The notes beneath the pieces were generated by a model. The model searched no databases. It worked only from the letters and a program-made list of their open reading frames with translations, and was not told the DNA's origin. Below, in pieces: positions 25,149 to 34,088 of a stretch of 64,000 nucleotides of DNA (within the stretch, counting starts at the first letter, position 1; each line of letters opens with the position of its first letter). The stretch comes from CAWCBH01 sp963793785. Lineage in GTDB: Bacteria; Actinomycetota; Thermoleophilia; Solirubrobacterales; 70-9. A program made the translations under genes and the position numbers. The DNA is taken from assembly GCA_963793785.1 (NCBI GenBank), contig CAWCBH010000003.1, forward strand, positions 248,001-312,000, in the 5' to 3' direction.

Positions 25149-26786
25149 CCACGCGGGCTCGCAAGGAGCGCAAGCGGCTGCCGGACTTCGCGATCGGCTT
25201 GATCGCGATCCTGCTCGTGATCGTCGGGCTGTTCCTGGCCTTCACGAAGCGGATCCCGTTCACCGACCGCGGCTACGAGCTGACCGCGATGGTCCGCAAC
25301 GCCCAGAACCTGGCCGAGAAGAGCCCGGTGCGGATCGCCGGCGTCAACGTCGGCGAGGTGAGCAAGGTCGAGCCGGTGCCGGAGTCAAGTGCCGCCGAGA
25401 TCACGATGACGATCTCCGAGCAGGGACAGCCGATCAAGGAGGACGTCCGGATCCAGCTTCGCCCGCGCCTGTTCCTGGAGGGAAACCTGTTCATCGACGT
25501 CCGCCCCGGAAGCCCCAGCGCCCCGGAGCTGCGAGGACGGGGCGTCGATCCCGATCCAGCAGACCTCGAACTCGGTCCAGCTCGACCAGGTCCTGACCAC
25601 GCTGCAGGCAGACGTGCGCGGCAACCTGCAGCTCCTGCTCAAGGAGCTGGGCGACGGCTTCCAGCGCTATGGAGGTGCCGAGGGGCTGCGGCAGTTCAAT
25701 CTCACCGGCGGCCCGGCCTACAAGAACACCGCCCTGGTCAACGAGGCCTTCCTCGGCACCGAGCCCGGAGACCTCTCCGGCCTGGTCGAGAACTTCGATC
25801 GCGTCTTCGTGGCCCTGAATCGCAACCAGACCCAGCTCCAGGACCTGGTCACCAATCTGCGCATCGTCACCGGCTCCTTCGCCGCCGAGGGCGAGGCTCT
25901 GGAGGCGTCGATTCGCCAGCTCCCCGGCGTTCTCGACGCCGCCGAGCCCGTCTTCGCCAACCTCAACACCTCCTTCCCGCCGCTGCGCGCGTTCGCCCGC
26001 GAGGCCCTGCCCGGGGTTCGCTCCAGCGGTCCCACGATCGACGCGGCGCTGCCCTTCGTGCGTCAGCTACAGGCCCTGGTCTCCCCGAGCGAGCTGCGCG
26101 GCCTGACCGCGGACCTGCGCCCGACTATCCCGCAGCTGGCGAAGCTGACCAGTCGCCAGGTCCCGTTCCTCGAGCAGGCGCGGGCCGTTTCCTCCTGCTT
26201 CACCAACGTGATCATCCCCTGGTCCAGTGACGAGGTGGGCGACGGTGAGACCGACGGCGCCGGCGACGTGATCAACCCGGTCTACCAGGAGACGGCATAC
26301 GGGCTGGTCGGGATCGGCGGCGAGAGCCGCTCCGGCGACGCCAACGGCCAGTACATCCGCGTCGGCGCCGGCGGCGGCACCAACACTGTCCTCACGACGA
26401 CGGGGGTCGGAGTGACCCCGTTCCCGCTCGAGGGAACGGAGCCGGCCCTCGGCCCGAAGACGCCGTACCGCCCCGACGTTCCGTGCGAGACCCAGGAGCA
26501 GCCCGATATGCGCTCCGAGATCGGGCCGGCGCCGAGCCAGAGCAGCGGCTCGGGACAGACCATCTTCGAGAGCGCCCCCAACTCAAGGCAGGCGGAGATC
26601 AGCCGTGAGGCGGTGCAGCTGTACTCGAAGCTGGCCCTCGCCAACAGCGCCGCCGCCGCGGTGGACTCGCGCAGCGAGCGCCGCCGCTTCCTGGCCGAGT
26701 ACGGGGACCTGATGGGGAACCTGCAGCGGTTTACCGCCCAGGATCTGCCCGAGTTCGAGCGCCTGCAGCGGGGGCTGGGCGGCTGA
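25145..26786 (+). pseudogene. MlaD/Mce-family protein 4, one apparent frameshift
   Basis: From GTG 25145 the frame gives a transmembrane helix (FAIGLIAILLVIVGLFLAF) and an MlaD domain (AMVRNAQNLAEKSPVRIAGV, RIQLRPRLFLEGNLFIDVRPG). Near residue 129 it switches frame; dropping a surplus C at 25532 gives ELEDGASIPIQQTSNSVQLD and reads on through the helical region (YGGAEGLRQFNLTGGPAYKN) to 26786, about 546 residues. Both breaks in this cluster fall after a CTG codon followed by an extra C. Its stop overlaps the ATG of the next gene. Confidence 0.82.
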
Positions 26787-28093
26787 TGACCGCGATCCGC
26801 AAGCACCTGCGTGACTTCATCGCCGTCGCCGGCCTGACCGTGCTGGCGCTGTTCGTCACCTACGTCCTGCTCCAGAATCAGCGGTTGAGGATCCCGATCC
26901 TGGAGGAGAAGCCGTTCCAGCTCAAGGCCGAGTTCGAGACCGCGCAGGCGATCACTCCCGGTCAGGGCCAGACGGTCGTCGTCGCCGGCGTCAAGATCGG
27001 CGACATCTCCAAGGTCGAGCTGGTAGACGGCAAGGCGGTGGTGACGATGGACATCGAGCGGCGCTACCTGCCGATCTACCGCAACGCTTCCGCATTGGTA
27101 CGGCCCCGGACCGGCCTGCAGGACATCTTCGTCGAGCTTGACCCCGGCAGCAAGAGCTCCGGCGAGTTCGAGGACGGCGACATGGTGCCGATCGAGAACA
27201 CCCAGCCGCAGATCAACCTCGATGAGGTGCTGGAGGCGCTCGACGGCGACACGCAGGCTTACCTGCGGGCGCTCTTCGTCGGCGGCGGCCAGGGTCTGAA
27301 GGGACGCGCCCGGGACTTCGGCAAGGTCCTCGGCGGTCTCGGGCCGATCAACCAGAAGCTCGCCCAGCTCAACAGCCTCGTCGCGCAGCGCAAGGACAAC
27401 CTCGCCAACCTGATCCACAACCTCAACGTGCTGACCGGAGCGGTGGGCGACAACGGCGACACGCTGGCGCAGCTGGTCGATTCCTCCAACTCCGCGCTCG
27501 GCGCGATCGCCAGCCAGGACATCAACGTGCAACGCGCCCTCGCTCTGCTGCCCGGCACCCTCGGCACCGCCCGGACGACGCTCGGCAAGGTCGAGGGGCT
27601 GGCGGCGAATCTCGGTCCGACGTTCAACGAGCTGCGCCCGTTCGCCCGCAACCTCGACGAGCTGAACGCCTCGGTGCGCCGCGTCGCCGACACCGCGCCG
27701 GTGATCCGGGACCAGATCCGGCCCTTCGTGCGCTCGGCGCGGGAGCCGCTCTCCGACCTGCGCCCGGCCGCCCGTCAGCTGGCCAGGACGACGCCGCGTT
27801 TGACCGACCTCGCTGTGGAGCTGAACCGGCTCGGCAATATGGCCGCCTTCAACCCGCGCGGCGCGGAGGGACCCGAGGTGGCCAACCGCGACGAGGGTTA
27901 TCTCTACTGGGCGGGCTGGCTGGGGCACAACGGCAACAGCGTCTTCCAGTCCGCCGATGGCACCGGCCTCTACCGGCGCATCTACCTGACCGCCAGCTGC
28001 CAGACGCTGCTAAGCGTCCTCGCCTCGAGCCCGCTGGCACCGATCGTGACCCCCTTCCAACAGGTCTTCACGCCAGGCGGAGCCTGCGTCTAG
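26786..28093 (+). CDS. MlaD/Mce-family protein 5
   Basis: 435 residues: transmembrane helix (about 13-31, GLTVLALFVTYVLL), MlaD domain (AEFETAQAITPGQGQTVVVAGVKIG, VRPRTGLQDIFVELDPGS), then a long helical part with PLSDLRPAARQLARTTPRL and a C-terminal segment with YWAGWLGHNGNSVFQ and two cysteines. The domain order matches its neighbours. The ATG overlaps the preceding stop, and 15 bases separate it from the sixth gene. Confidence 0.9.
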   Translation: MTAIRKHLRDFIAVAGLTVLALFVTYVLLQNQRLRIPILEEKPFQLKAEFETAQAITPGQGQTVVVAGVKIGDISKVELVDGKAVVTMDIERRYLPIYRNASALVRPRTGLQDIFVELDPGSKSSGEFEDGDMVPIENTQPQINLDEVLEALDGDTQAYLRALFVGGGQGLKGRARDFGKVLGGLGPINQKLAQLNSLVAQRKDNLANLIHNLNVLTGAVGDNGDTLAQLVDSSNSALGAIASQDINVQRALALLPGTLGTARTTLGKVEGLAANLGPTFNELRPFARNLDELNASVRRVADTAPVIRDQIRPFVRSAREPLSDLRPAARQLARTTPRLTDLAVELNRLGNMAAFNPRGAEGPEVANRDEGYLYWAGWLGHNGNSVFQSADGTGLYRRIYLTASCQTLLSVLASSPLAPIVTPFQQVFTPGGACV

Positions 28094-28108
28094 GAGCAAC
28101 CGAGCCGA

Positions 28109-29536
28109 ATGCAGAAACAAGCCCCCTCGATAGCCCGGATCTTGGTCGCGCTCGGCTTCGCCCTGTCCTGCTTCGGGTTGTTGCTCTTCCTCTGGGTCAC
28201 CTTCGGCGGCCCGATCCCCTTCAAGGCGACCGGTTATCGAGTCACCGCCTCGTTCCCCGAGGCCGTGACCCTGGCTCCGGAGTCCGACGTACGGCTCGGC
28301 GGCGTTTCCGTCGGCAAGGTGCAGAAGCTGTCCCTGCCGCCGGAGGGCAACGTCACCGAGGTCGAGATCGCGATCGACCCCAAGTACGCCCCGATCCCCT
28401 CCGACTCGCGAGCAATCCTGCGCCAGAAGACGCTGCTCGGAGAAACCTTCATCGAGCTCAGCGGCGGGACCAAGGGGGCGCCGCCGGTTCCCGACGGCGG
28501 CGAGCTGGCCCGCGGCCAGACCGAGGACTCGACCCAGATCGACGAGATCTTCCAGGGGTTCGACGACGAGACCCGCGAGGCCTTCCAGCGCTGGATGCAG
28601 AACTCGGCCGTCGCGGTCAAGGGGCGGGGGCTGGACCTCAACGACTCATTCGGGAACCTCGGGCCGTTCACCACCGACGCGACCGCGATCCTGCGCATCC
28701 TCCGCAGCCAGGACGAGGCGCTGTCGGGCCTGGTCCGCGACACCGGCACGGTCTTCGAGGCGATCAGCGCCGGGGACCAGGAGCTGGCCGGCGCGATCGT
28801 CAACTCCAACACCGCCTTCGAGGCGCTGGCATCGCGCGATGCCGCCCTGGCCGAGACGATCCAGATCTTCCCGACCTTCAACGAGGAGACCCGCCTGACG
28901 CTGAACCGGCTGGCCGAGTTCTCCGGCGACACCCAGCCGCTGGTCAACAACCTGCTGCCGGTCGCCGACGACCTCTCGCCGACCTTCGAGAGCGTGCGCA
29001 GGCTTTCGCCGAACCTGAAGCGCCTGTTCATCAACCTCGGCCCGCTGCTCGACGCCTCCGAGACCGGGCTGCCGGCGCTGCGGAAGGTCCTGGGCGGGCT
29101 GCGACCGCTGATGGTCGCCTTTGATCCCTTCCTCGCCAACCTGAACCCGGTGATCCGCTATCTGCGCTTCCACAAGTTCACCGTCAGCGACTTCCTGATC
29201 AACCCGCCGCACGGGCTGGCGGGAACTCTCTCCGGAGAGAACGCTCCGGCGCCGCGGCATTCGCTGCGCCAGATCTCCTACCTCAGCACCGAGAGCGTCA
29301 CCCTGAACCCCACGCGCCAGTCGACGAACCGCGGCCACGGCTACCTGCCGCCGTTGGCGCTCAACGGCCCGGCCGCGGTTGCGGGCGGGATCTTCCCCAA
29401 CTTCGACTGCGAGCCGAGCGACGGCGAGGTGCCGCTTTCGGAGGCGACGCCCTCCAAGGCGGCTTGCTTCGTGGCCGACGACTACGCGGCGATCTTCGGC
29501 GGCGGTCGCGCCCCGAACCTCTACGCGGATCCGTAG
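28109..29536 (+). CDS. MlaD/Mce-family protein 6
   Basis: 475 residues: transmembrane helix (about 10-30, ALGFALSCFGLLLFLWVTFGG), MlaD domain (ASFPEAVTLAPESDVRLGG, ILRQKTLLGETFIELSGG), a helical tunnel region with regularly spaced AFEA/ASRD heptad-like repeats (about 150-300), and a C-terminus with a cysteine pair (NFDCEPSDG, SKAACFVADD). GAGCAACCGAG before the ATG at 28109 is a weak ribosome site. It closes the six-gene run. The next gene encodes an SCP2 protein 71 bases downstream. Confidence 0.9.
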   Translation: MQKQAPSIARILVALGFALSCFGLLLFLWVTFGGPIPFKATGYRVTASFPEAVTLAPESDVRLGGVSVGKVQKLSLPPEGNVTEVEIAIDPKYAPIPSDSRAILRQKTLLGETFIELSGGTKGAPPVPDGGELARGQTEDSTQIDEIFQGFDDETREAFQRWMQNSAVAVKGRGLDLNDSFGNLGPFTTDATAILRILRSQDEALSGLVRDTGTVFEAISAGDQELAGAIVNSNTAFEALASRDAALAETIQIFPTFNEETRLTLNRLAEFSGDTQPLVNNLLPVADDLSPTFESVRRLSPNLKRLFINLGPLLDASETGLPALRKVLGGLRPLMVAFDPFLANLNPVIRYLRFHKFTVSDFLINPPHGLAGTLSGENAPAPRHSLRQISYLSTESVTLNPTRQSTNRGHGYLPPLALNGPAAVAGGIFPNFDCEPSDGEVPLSEATPSKAACFVADDYAAIFGGGRAPNLYADP

Positions 29537-29607
29537 GCCGCCCCCGTCTCGTTCACTCAGCGGAGCGGCGAATAGGATCCTTCTCCCCAGGGAGTGAGGA
29601 GAGGCAT

Positions 29608-30024
29608 TTGCCGTATTTCAAGGACGCGGAGGAGGTCTACGACACGGTCGGCAGGCTGTTCGTCGAATTGGCCGCCGACGAGGAGCTGGCGCCACGGTTC
29701 CGGCAGGCGAACACGATCGTCCAGTACGCCTACACGGAGCCTGAGGCGACGATCACAGTCCGCCTCCAAGAGGGCCGGCCGGGAGATGTCGACTTCGGGG
29801 AGACCGAGATGGAGCCGGAGGTGACGATGGAGATGAAGGCCGACACCGCGCACCGCTTCTGGCTCGGCAAGGTCAACGTGACGATGGCGATTGCGCGCGG
29901 CGAGATCAAGCCGCAGGGCCCGGTCTCGAAGATCCTCAAGCTGGTGCCGCTGACCAAGCCCGTCTTCCCGCGTTATAAGGCGTTGCTGGAGGCCGAGGGG
30001 CGCCAGGACCTGATCGAGGCTTGA
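29608..30024 (+). CDS. SCP2 sterol-binding domain protein
   Basis: 138 residues forming one SCP-2 domain: YDTVGRLFVELAADEELAPRF, ITVRLQEGRPGDVDFGE, VTMEMKADTAHRFWLGKVNVTMAIARGEIKPQGPVSKILKLVPLTKPVF. The fold has a hydrophobic tunnel that binds sterols or acyl lipids. Lying directly after six Mce lipid-transport proteins, it is a good candidate for an intracellular acceptor or chaperone of the transported lipid (inference). TTG at 29608 is preceded by GTGAGGAGAGG. Its end overlaps the next gene by four bases. Confidence 0.85.
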   Translation: MPYFKDAEEVYDTVGRLFVELAADEELAPRFRQANTIVQYAYTEPEATITVRLQEGRPGDVDFGETEMEPEVTMEMKADTAHRFWLGKVNVTMAIARGEIKPQGPVSKILKLVPLTKPVFPRYKALLEAEGRQDLIEA

Positions 30025-30695
30025 CGGCCTCCGGCGCCGAGGCCTGGGCCGCGATCGCTCGCGAATACGCGAGCCGGCACTCGCTCCGCTACGACCCGGT
30101 CGGCGGGCTGAACCCTCGCGATGCGCCGCCGGCGCTGTGCGTCGGCGGAGCCAACCGCCTGACCGGACAGCTGGCCGACGGGTTCTGGGGCTCGTGCTGC
30201 GACGCCGACGAGGAGGAGGCCGGCGGCCTGTTTCGCAAGTCGGTCGTCCCGCGGGCCGTCCTCGCGAAGGCGCACATGCCCGATCTGGCCGCCGTCGTGC
30301 CGGCGTTCAACGTCGAGTCGATCGAACGCAACCCCGAAGAGATGGTTATGCGCCACGTGGCTCGGAAGGTCGAGTTCGAGTCGATCGAGTTCAACCGGCG
30401 CTTCCTCGCCAGCGTCCCCAGCGAGTACGACCCGGTGGCGTTGCGGGAGCTGTTTGGCCCCGGTTTCCTCGACTGGGCGACTCGTATCCACAACGAGGTC
30501 GACTTCGGCGTCAACGATCGTCAGCTCTGGTTCCTGTGGCGCCTTCGCGAGCGCAGCGAGGCGGAGCTGAGGGAGGCGCTCGAGAATGCCGGTGAGCTCT
30601 TTCGCCGGCTGCGCTTCGAGATGGAGGAGCACGGCAAGAACACCTATCCGGCCGGGCCGTGGCATGCGGGACTGGAGCGATTCCCGGAGGTCTAG
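30021..30695 (+). CDS. Hypothetical protein coupled to SCP2 gene
   Basis: 224 residues, soluble, with four cysteines (three in CVGG and GSCCDAD) and a C-terminal helical region HNEVDFGVNDRQLWFLWRLRERSEAELREALENAGELF ending GKNTYPAGPWHAGLERF. No signal peptide or membrane segment. I do not recognise the family. The TTG at 30021 overlaps the TGA of the SCP2 gene, so the two are translationally coupled and a role in the same lipid pathway is likely but unproven. It converges on the next gene with a 4-base overlap. Confidence 0.62.
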   Translation: MTASGAEAWAAIAREYASRHSLRYDPVGGLNPRDAPPALCVGGANRLTGQLADGFWGSCCDADEEEAGGLFRKSVVPRAVLAKAHMPDLAAVVPAFNVESIERNPEEMVMRHVARKVEFESIEFNRRFLASVPSEYDPVALRELFGPGFLDWATRIHNEVDFGVNDRQLWFLWRLRERSEAELREALENAGELFRRLRFEMEEHGKNTYPAGPWHAGLERFPEV

Positions 30696-31651
30696 GCGCG
30701 GTCGCGCACCCGCTTTCCGCGGGCGCGGAAGCGGCGCGTGTAGCGGAGGCCGCGCCGTACAGTGGCGAGCCGGCTTTCCTTCGGGAGCTCCAGCCCTCCG
30801 AGCAGCTTCCGGGGGGCGAGCCTCCAAGCGCCATCGTCGTCTCGGGCCAGGTCGCCGCGAATCTGGAAGTTGGTTCGCCAGCTGAAGTCGGGGGCGTGGG
30901 CGTGGGCCGTGAGGCAGGCGGGTCCCGCCAGCAGCGGCAGGCCCGGGGGGGCTGAGTCGATCGTGACCCTTCGCGAGGCGCTGTCGCAGGAGACCGGCAG
31001 GCGGGTGGCGAGCGGAAAGCCATCGGGCGCGACCCAGGCGAGAACCGCCGTCGGGTAGCGGCGCCCCAGCTCCTCGATGCGTTCGTCCCACGCGGTTTGG
31101 CCGCCGGCCGGGGCGGCTGGCGGCTGGTCCGGCTCTTCACTGTGGCCGGAGCGCACTTCCTCGACGTGGGAGTCGAGCAGCTCGGGCTCGTCCGCCCTGT
31201 CGTTCGGCCAGACGAAGACCCGCTCCGGGCGGACCCGGACGTAGATCCGCTCCGAGTACCAGCCGAAGAGCCGTGCCAGGATCCTCGGCGGTTTCTCCTC
31301 GCTTGTGACGGGAAGCTTTTCCGCGACCTCCCGCTCGTAGCGCTCCCGGTTGGCGGCGAGATCGGAGTCGTCGACCTCGGCAGTGCCCTGGACGAGGACG
31401 CGGATGCCGCTCTCGACGCTCGACCCGGTGGGGTCGGAGAAGAGCAACCCCACCCGTGGGTTGCGCTTTGCGTCCAGCGCCTTCTTCGGGTAACCGATCC
31501 CGGTCGTGATGTCGATCGTCGGGCCACCCTGCTTGTAGTAGGGCGTGACCGGCCAGACGATCGGCTGCTGCCGGGCGTCGACGGTCACGTACTCCGTGGT
31601 GATGAAGCGCTCGAAGACGTCGCGGACTTCCGGCGGCAGACTGCTGGTCAC
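30692..31651 (-). CDS. PNPOx-like flavin-split-barrel protein, two domains
   Basis: 319 residues. The first half (about 10-145) is a pyridoxamine 5'-phosphate oxidase-like split barrel (FITTEYVTVDARQQPIVWPVTPYYK, GIGYPKKALDAKRNPRVGLLFSD, VLVQGTAEV). After a Pro-rich linker the second half (about 190-310) has a similar arrangement (RYPTAVLAWVAPDGFPLATRLPV, LLAGPACLTAHAH, IRGDLARDDDGAWRLAP). Such proteins bind FMN, F420 or haem; actinobacterial members often use F420. Ligand cannot be decided from sequence alone. The gene lies tail to tail with the preceding one. Confidence 0.72.
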   Translation of the reverse strand: MTSSLPPEVRDVFERFITTEYVTVDARQQPIVWPVTPYYKQGGPTIDITTGIGYPKKALDAKRNPRVGLLFSDPTGSSVESGIRVLVQGTAEVDDSDLAANRERYEREVAEKLPVTSEEKPPRILARLFGWYSERIYVRVRPERVFVWPNDRADEPELLDSHVEEVRSGHSEEPDQPPAAPAGGQTAWDERIEELGRRYPTAVLAWVAPDGFPLATRLPVSCDSASRRVTIDSAPPGLPLLAGPACLTAHAHAPDFSWRTNFQIRGDLARDDDGAWRLAPRKLLGGLELPKESRLATVRRGLRYTRRFRARGKRVRDRA

Positions 31652-31669
31652 AACCTCAAAGCTATCGCG

Positions 31670-32383
31670 CTAGCTCGGGTAGTCGGGGTCGCCCGGCAGG
31701 ACGACGCGATGGTCCTCGCCGGTGCCGATCACCTTGGGAAGGATCGGTTCCACCGGGGTCTCGCGAGCTGCCGCCAGCGCTGCCTCGGAACTGTCGAAGG
31801 CGAGCAGCCCCTCCAGCTGCTTGATCGTCGGGAAGACCAGCGCCAGCTCGCCGGCCGCGTGAGCGTCGAGCGCTGCCTGCGGCTCGAACCAGGCTGCATC
31901 GGTCGTCTCGATACCGTCGGGCTTGGGCGGGGAGTGGGGTGGCGCCAGGGCAAGGAAGAACCAGGCGTCGAAGCGGGTCTTCACGACCTCGGGCGTGATC
32001 CAGCGCGAAAACAGGACCAGCTCCTCCGGATCGGCGAGCTCGATGCCCGCCTCCTCGGCCAGCTCTCGCCGCGCGCATATTCGGTGACCGTTCTCGCCAG
32101 GCCCGTCCTCGGGGTCCACGGCGCCACCTGGAAAGACCCAGACACGGGGCATGAATGCCGCTTTCTCGCTGCGCCGCACGAGCAGGACCTCGAGCGAGCG
32201 CTGGGAGTGGCGACCGCCTCTTCGCAACAGGATCACCGAGGCCGCCGGTCGCGGATCGGAAGGAGTCCCTGGGTTGGGCGCCTCGGCTGGCCCGGGCTCC
32301 GGCTGGCTCACCACGGGATCGCGCTTCGCTCGCTCGCGAAGAGGCAGATATGGACGCTCACTCGCTCCGCGCTCACGGGCCAA
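31670..32383 (-). CDS. Nudix hydrolase
   Basis: 237 residues with a Nudix box starting at FPGGAVDPEDG and continuing RICARRELAEEAGIELAD, i.e. GX5EX7REUXEEXGU with a slightly longer first spacer. N-terminal ILLRRGGRHSQRSLEVLLVRR and the WITPEVVKTRFDAWFFLA strand match the NUDT7/NUDT19-like group, which includes CoA diphosphatases. Substrate is not certain. The N-terminal 45 residues are Pro/Arg-rich and the TTG start at 32383 is doubtful; translation may begin further in. Confidence 0.8.
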   Translation of the reverse strand: MARERGASERPYLPLRERAKRDPVVSQPEPGPAEAPNPGTPSDPRPAASVILLRRGGRHSQRSLEVLLVRRSEKAAFMPRVWVFPGGAVDPEDGPGENGHRICARRELAEEAGIELADPEELVLFSRWITPEVVKTRFDAWFFLALAPPHSPPKPDGIETTDAAWFEPQAALDAHAAGELALVFPTIKQLEGLLAFDSSEAALAAARETPVEPILPKVIGTGEDHRVVLPGDPDYPS

Positions 32384-32415
32384 CCCTATTCAGTCTCGGC
32401 TAACCTGCCCGCGGC

Positions 32416-32595
32416 ATGGAAGCCGGCGCCGCCCAGCTCTACGTATGCACTTCCTGCGGGTTCATCTACGACCCGGCCGAAGGGGATCCAGACGGCGGCG
32501 TTCCCCCCGGCACCGACTTCGCCGACATCCCGGCAGACTGGTTCTGCCCCGTCTGCGGGGCCCGCAAGGCGGATTTCGAACCGTACGAAGGCTGA
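32416..32595 (+). CDS. Rubredoxin
   Basis: A 59-residue rubredoxin. The iron ligands are Cys11 and Cys14 (YVCTSCGFIYDP) and Cys44 and Cys47 (WFCPVCGARK), with the usual DPDGGVPPGTDFADIPADW between them. It is a one-electron carrier that commonly serves alkane hydroxylases, rubredoxin-oxygen oxidoreductases or rubrerythrins, none of which is adjacent. ATG at 32416. It is followed at once by the structured RNA candidate. Confidence 0.95.
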   Translation: MEAGAAQLYVCTSCGFIYDPAEGDPDGGVPPGTDFADIPADWFCPVCGARKADFEPYEG

Positions 32596-32613
32596 GCGGC
32601 TCTGACGCTCGGC

Positions 32614-32828
32614 CCGCGGGTCCTGTCACGGCAGGGGACCCACCGGCCCTGCGGTAGCTGAAGCTTCCTCGGGCCGGTCCCCCCTGCCGTGCCACCCGCG
32701 AAAGAGCGCCTCAATTCCTCGTCGCTGGAGAACGGGTCGGTTGTCGCCGCGGGTGGTGCCGGTTTGGGGTACCGCGCCGAGGCGTTAGCCGAGGTGTGGT
32801 GGAACCAAACCGGTGACAGGACCCGCGG
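32614..32828. ncRNA. Candidate structured RNA, cloverleaf-like, class unknown
   Basis: About 215 nt closed by a 16-bp terminal helix (32614-32629 with 32813-32828). Inside are three further perfect or near-perfect helices: 32630-32637 with 32681-32688 (plus CCGGCCC 32643-32649 with GGGCCGG 32671-32677 above it), CCACCCGCG 32692-32700 with CGCGGGTGG 32748-32756, and CCGGTTTGG 32759-32767 with CCAAACCGG 32805-32813. All are mutually compatible apart from a 1-nt overlap at 32813. It fills the gap between rubredoxin and the DUF4349 gene. Strand is undetermined. I find no RNase P, tmRNA, SRP or common riboswitch signature. Confidence 0.55.
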
Positions 32829-32834
32829 CGCCAG

Positions 32835-34088
32835 TCACCCCTCAAGCGCGCGTTCGCGCGACTGGCGCACCCAGGCTCGGCGGGTCAGCCAGACGAGCAG
32901 CGCCAGGAGCGCGATCGGCGCCAGCACGGCGAGGCCGACCAGCGTCACTCCGGCCGCCACGGCGAGGACCCGGCCGGCGTCGTGCAGGGCGTCGCCGAGC
33001 GTCCATTGGTCCTCTTCGCCTGAGCCGAGCACATCGGCATCGCCGGTCACGACAACAACCGAGACGCGGGAGAGATTCGCCCGCCGCTCGAGGGCGTTTC
33101 GGGTCTCGCGCAGCCCCGCCACCCGCTGGCGCTGGAAGGCCAGCTGCGCCTTCACCGCTGCCCGCTCTTCGTCGGTGTCGGCGTCGGCGAGCTGCTTCAG
33201 CAGACCCTCGATCTCGGCCCGGGCGTCGCGCAGGCGCTCCTGCACGGTGACCGTCGGGGCGGTGATGTCGGTAGTGGTCTCCTCGCGCGAGCGCAGCTCG
33301 GCGATCGTCGAGAGGTCGCCCAATGAGTCATCGAGGCTCTGGCTGGGGAGGAGAAGCTCGAAGTTGGCACCCGCCTCGCCCTCGGCGCCGTCATTGATCG
33401 AGGACGAGAGCACGATTCCCTCGTAGCGCCCGACCACGCCCAGCACCTCGTCGGTGACGTTCCGCACCCGCTCGGGCTCGGTGCCGAGGGTGATCTGCGC
33501 AGAGCGCTCGACGAAGCGGCGCCGCTCGCCGGATGCGAAGGGACCGGTATCGCCGCCGGCTCGGCGGCCGCCGATCGCGCTCACGCCGGCGTCGCGAAGC
33601 TGCGCCGAGGAGTCACCCGAAGCGGGAGCCCCGAGAGCGTCCTTGGCAGTCGGGGCAGCCTGGTCGTCGACCGTACCACCGGCGGGCTCGCTCCCACCTG
33701 AGGTCTCGAACAATGGGGCGGGCGTTTCAGACCCCGGTTCATCGCCACTACTGGTGACCAGCGCGGTGGCGACGACGATCGCCCCCAGCGCGCTCGCCGC
33801 CACCGGCATCAGCTGCCGGCGCGTGGGGGCGGCGCGAAAGCGCTGCCAAGCTCCGGCCAGCCGGCTTTGCACCTGCCGCTCGCCCTCGAATCCGGCGGCG
33901 GCGCGGGAGTCCAGCTCGGCGGCGAAGCGCTCGCCGGGCGCGGCTCGCAGCTCGCCCATCGCTGTCGCCAGGGCCGCGAGGTCGGCGTGCTCGGGCGCGA
34001 CCGCCTCACCCGCCAACGCCGCTTCCAGCGCCTCCAGCTCGCGCTCGATCGCAGGGTCGAGGTTGGGGCTTTGGTCACGCAGCTTCAT
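32835..34088 (-). CDS. DUF4349 membrane protein with anti-sigma-like N-terminus
   Basis: 417 residues. Residues 1-90 are a helical cytoplasmic segment (AIERELEALEAALAGE, ADLAALATAMGELRAAPG) of the kind that precedes the membrane helix in anti-sigma factors; a transmembrane helix follows (about 95-113). Outside is a linker and the DUF4349 domain (about 185-365, RRRFVERSAQITLGTEPERV, RYEGIVLSSSINDG, VTVQERLRDARAEIEGLLKQL coiled coil), then a second transmembrane helix (about 378-405) and a basic tail. It overlaps the upstream ECF sigma gene by 14 bases. I infer a membrane-bound regulator of that sigma factor. Confidence 0.75.
   Translation of the reverse strand: MKLRDQSPNLDPAIERELEALEAALAGEAVAPEHADLAALATAMGELRAAPGERFAAELDSRAAAGFEGERQVQSRLAGAWQRFRAAPTRRQLMPVAASALGAIVVATALVTSSGDEPGSETPAPLFETSGGSEPAGGTVDDQAAPTAKDALGAPASGDSSAQLRDAGVSAIGGRRAGGDTGPFASGERRRFVERSAQITLGTEPERVRNVTDEVLGVVGRYEGIVLSSSINDGAEGEAGANFELLLPSQSLDDSLGDLSTIAELRSREETTTDITAPTVTVQERLRDARAEIEGLLKQLADADTDEERAAVKAQLAFQRQRVAGLRETRNALERRANLSRVSVVVVTGDADVLGSGEEDQWTLGDALHDAGRVLAVAAGVTLVGLAVLAPIALLALLVWLTRRAWVRQSRERALEG

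Noticed and set aside
24473..25532. Programmed +1 frameshifting in the mce genes
   Set aside because: No slippery codon followed by a slow codon or stop, no ribosome-site-like stimulator, and unrelated genes in the window show the same kind of break.
26282..27928. A 548-codon open frame antisense to mce genes 4 and 5
   Set aside because: Same reason: no start context or motif, and the sense proteins are well supported.
32614..32828. Identification of the structured RNA as RNase P RNA, tmRNA, SRP RNA or 6S RNA
   Set aside because: The conserved words of the first three (GAGGAAAGTC, tRNA-like T arm, GGAAGCAGCC) are absent on both strands, and the multi-branched shape does not fit 6S.
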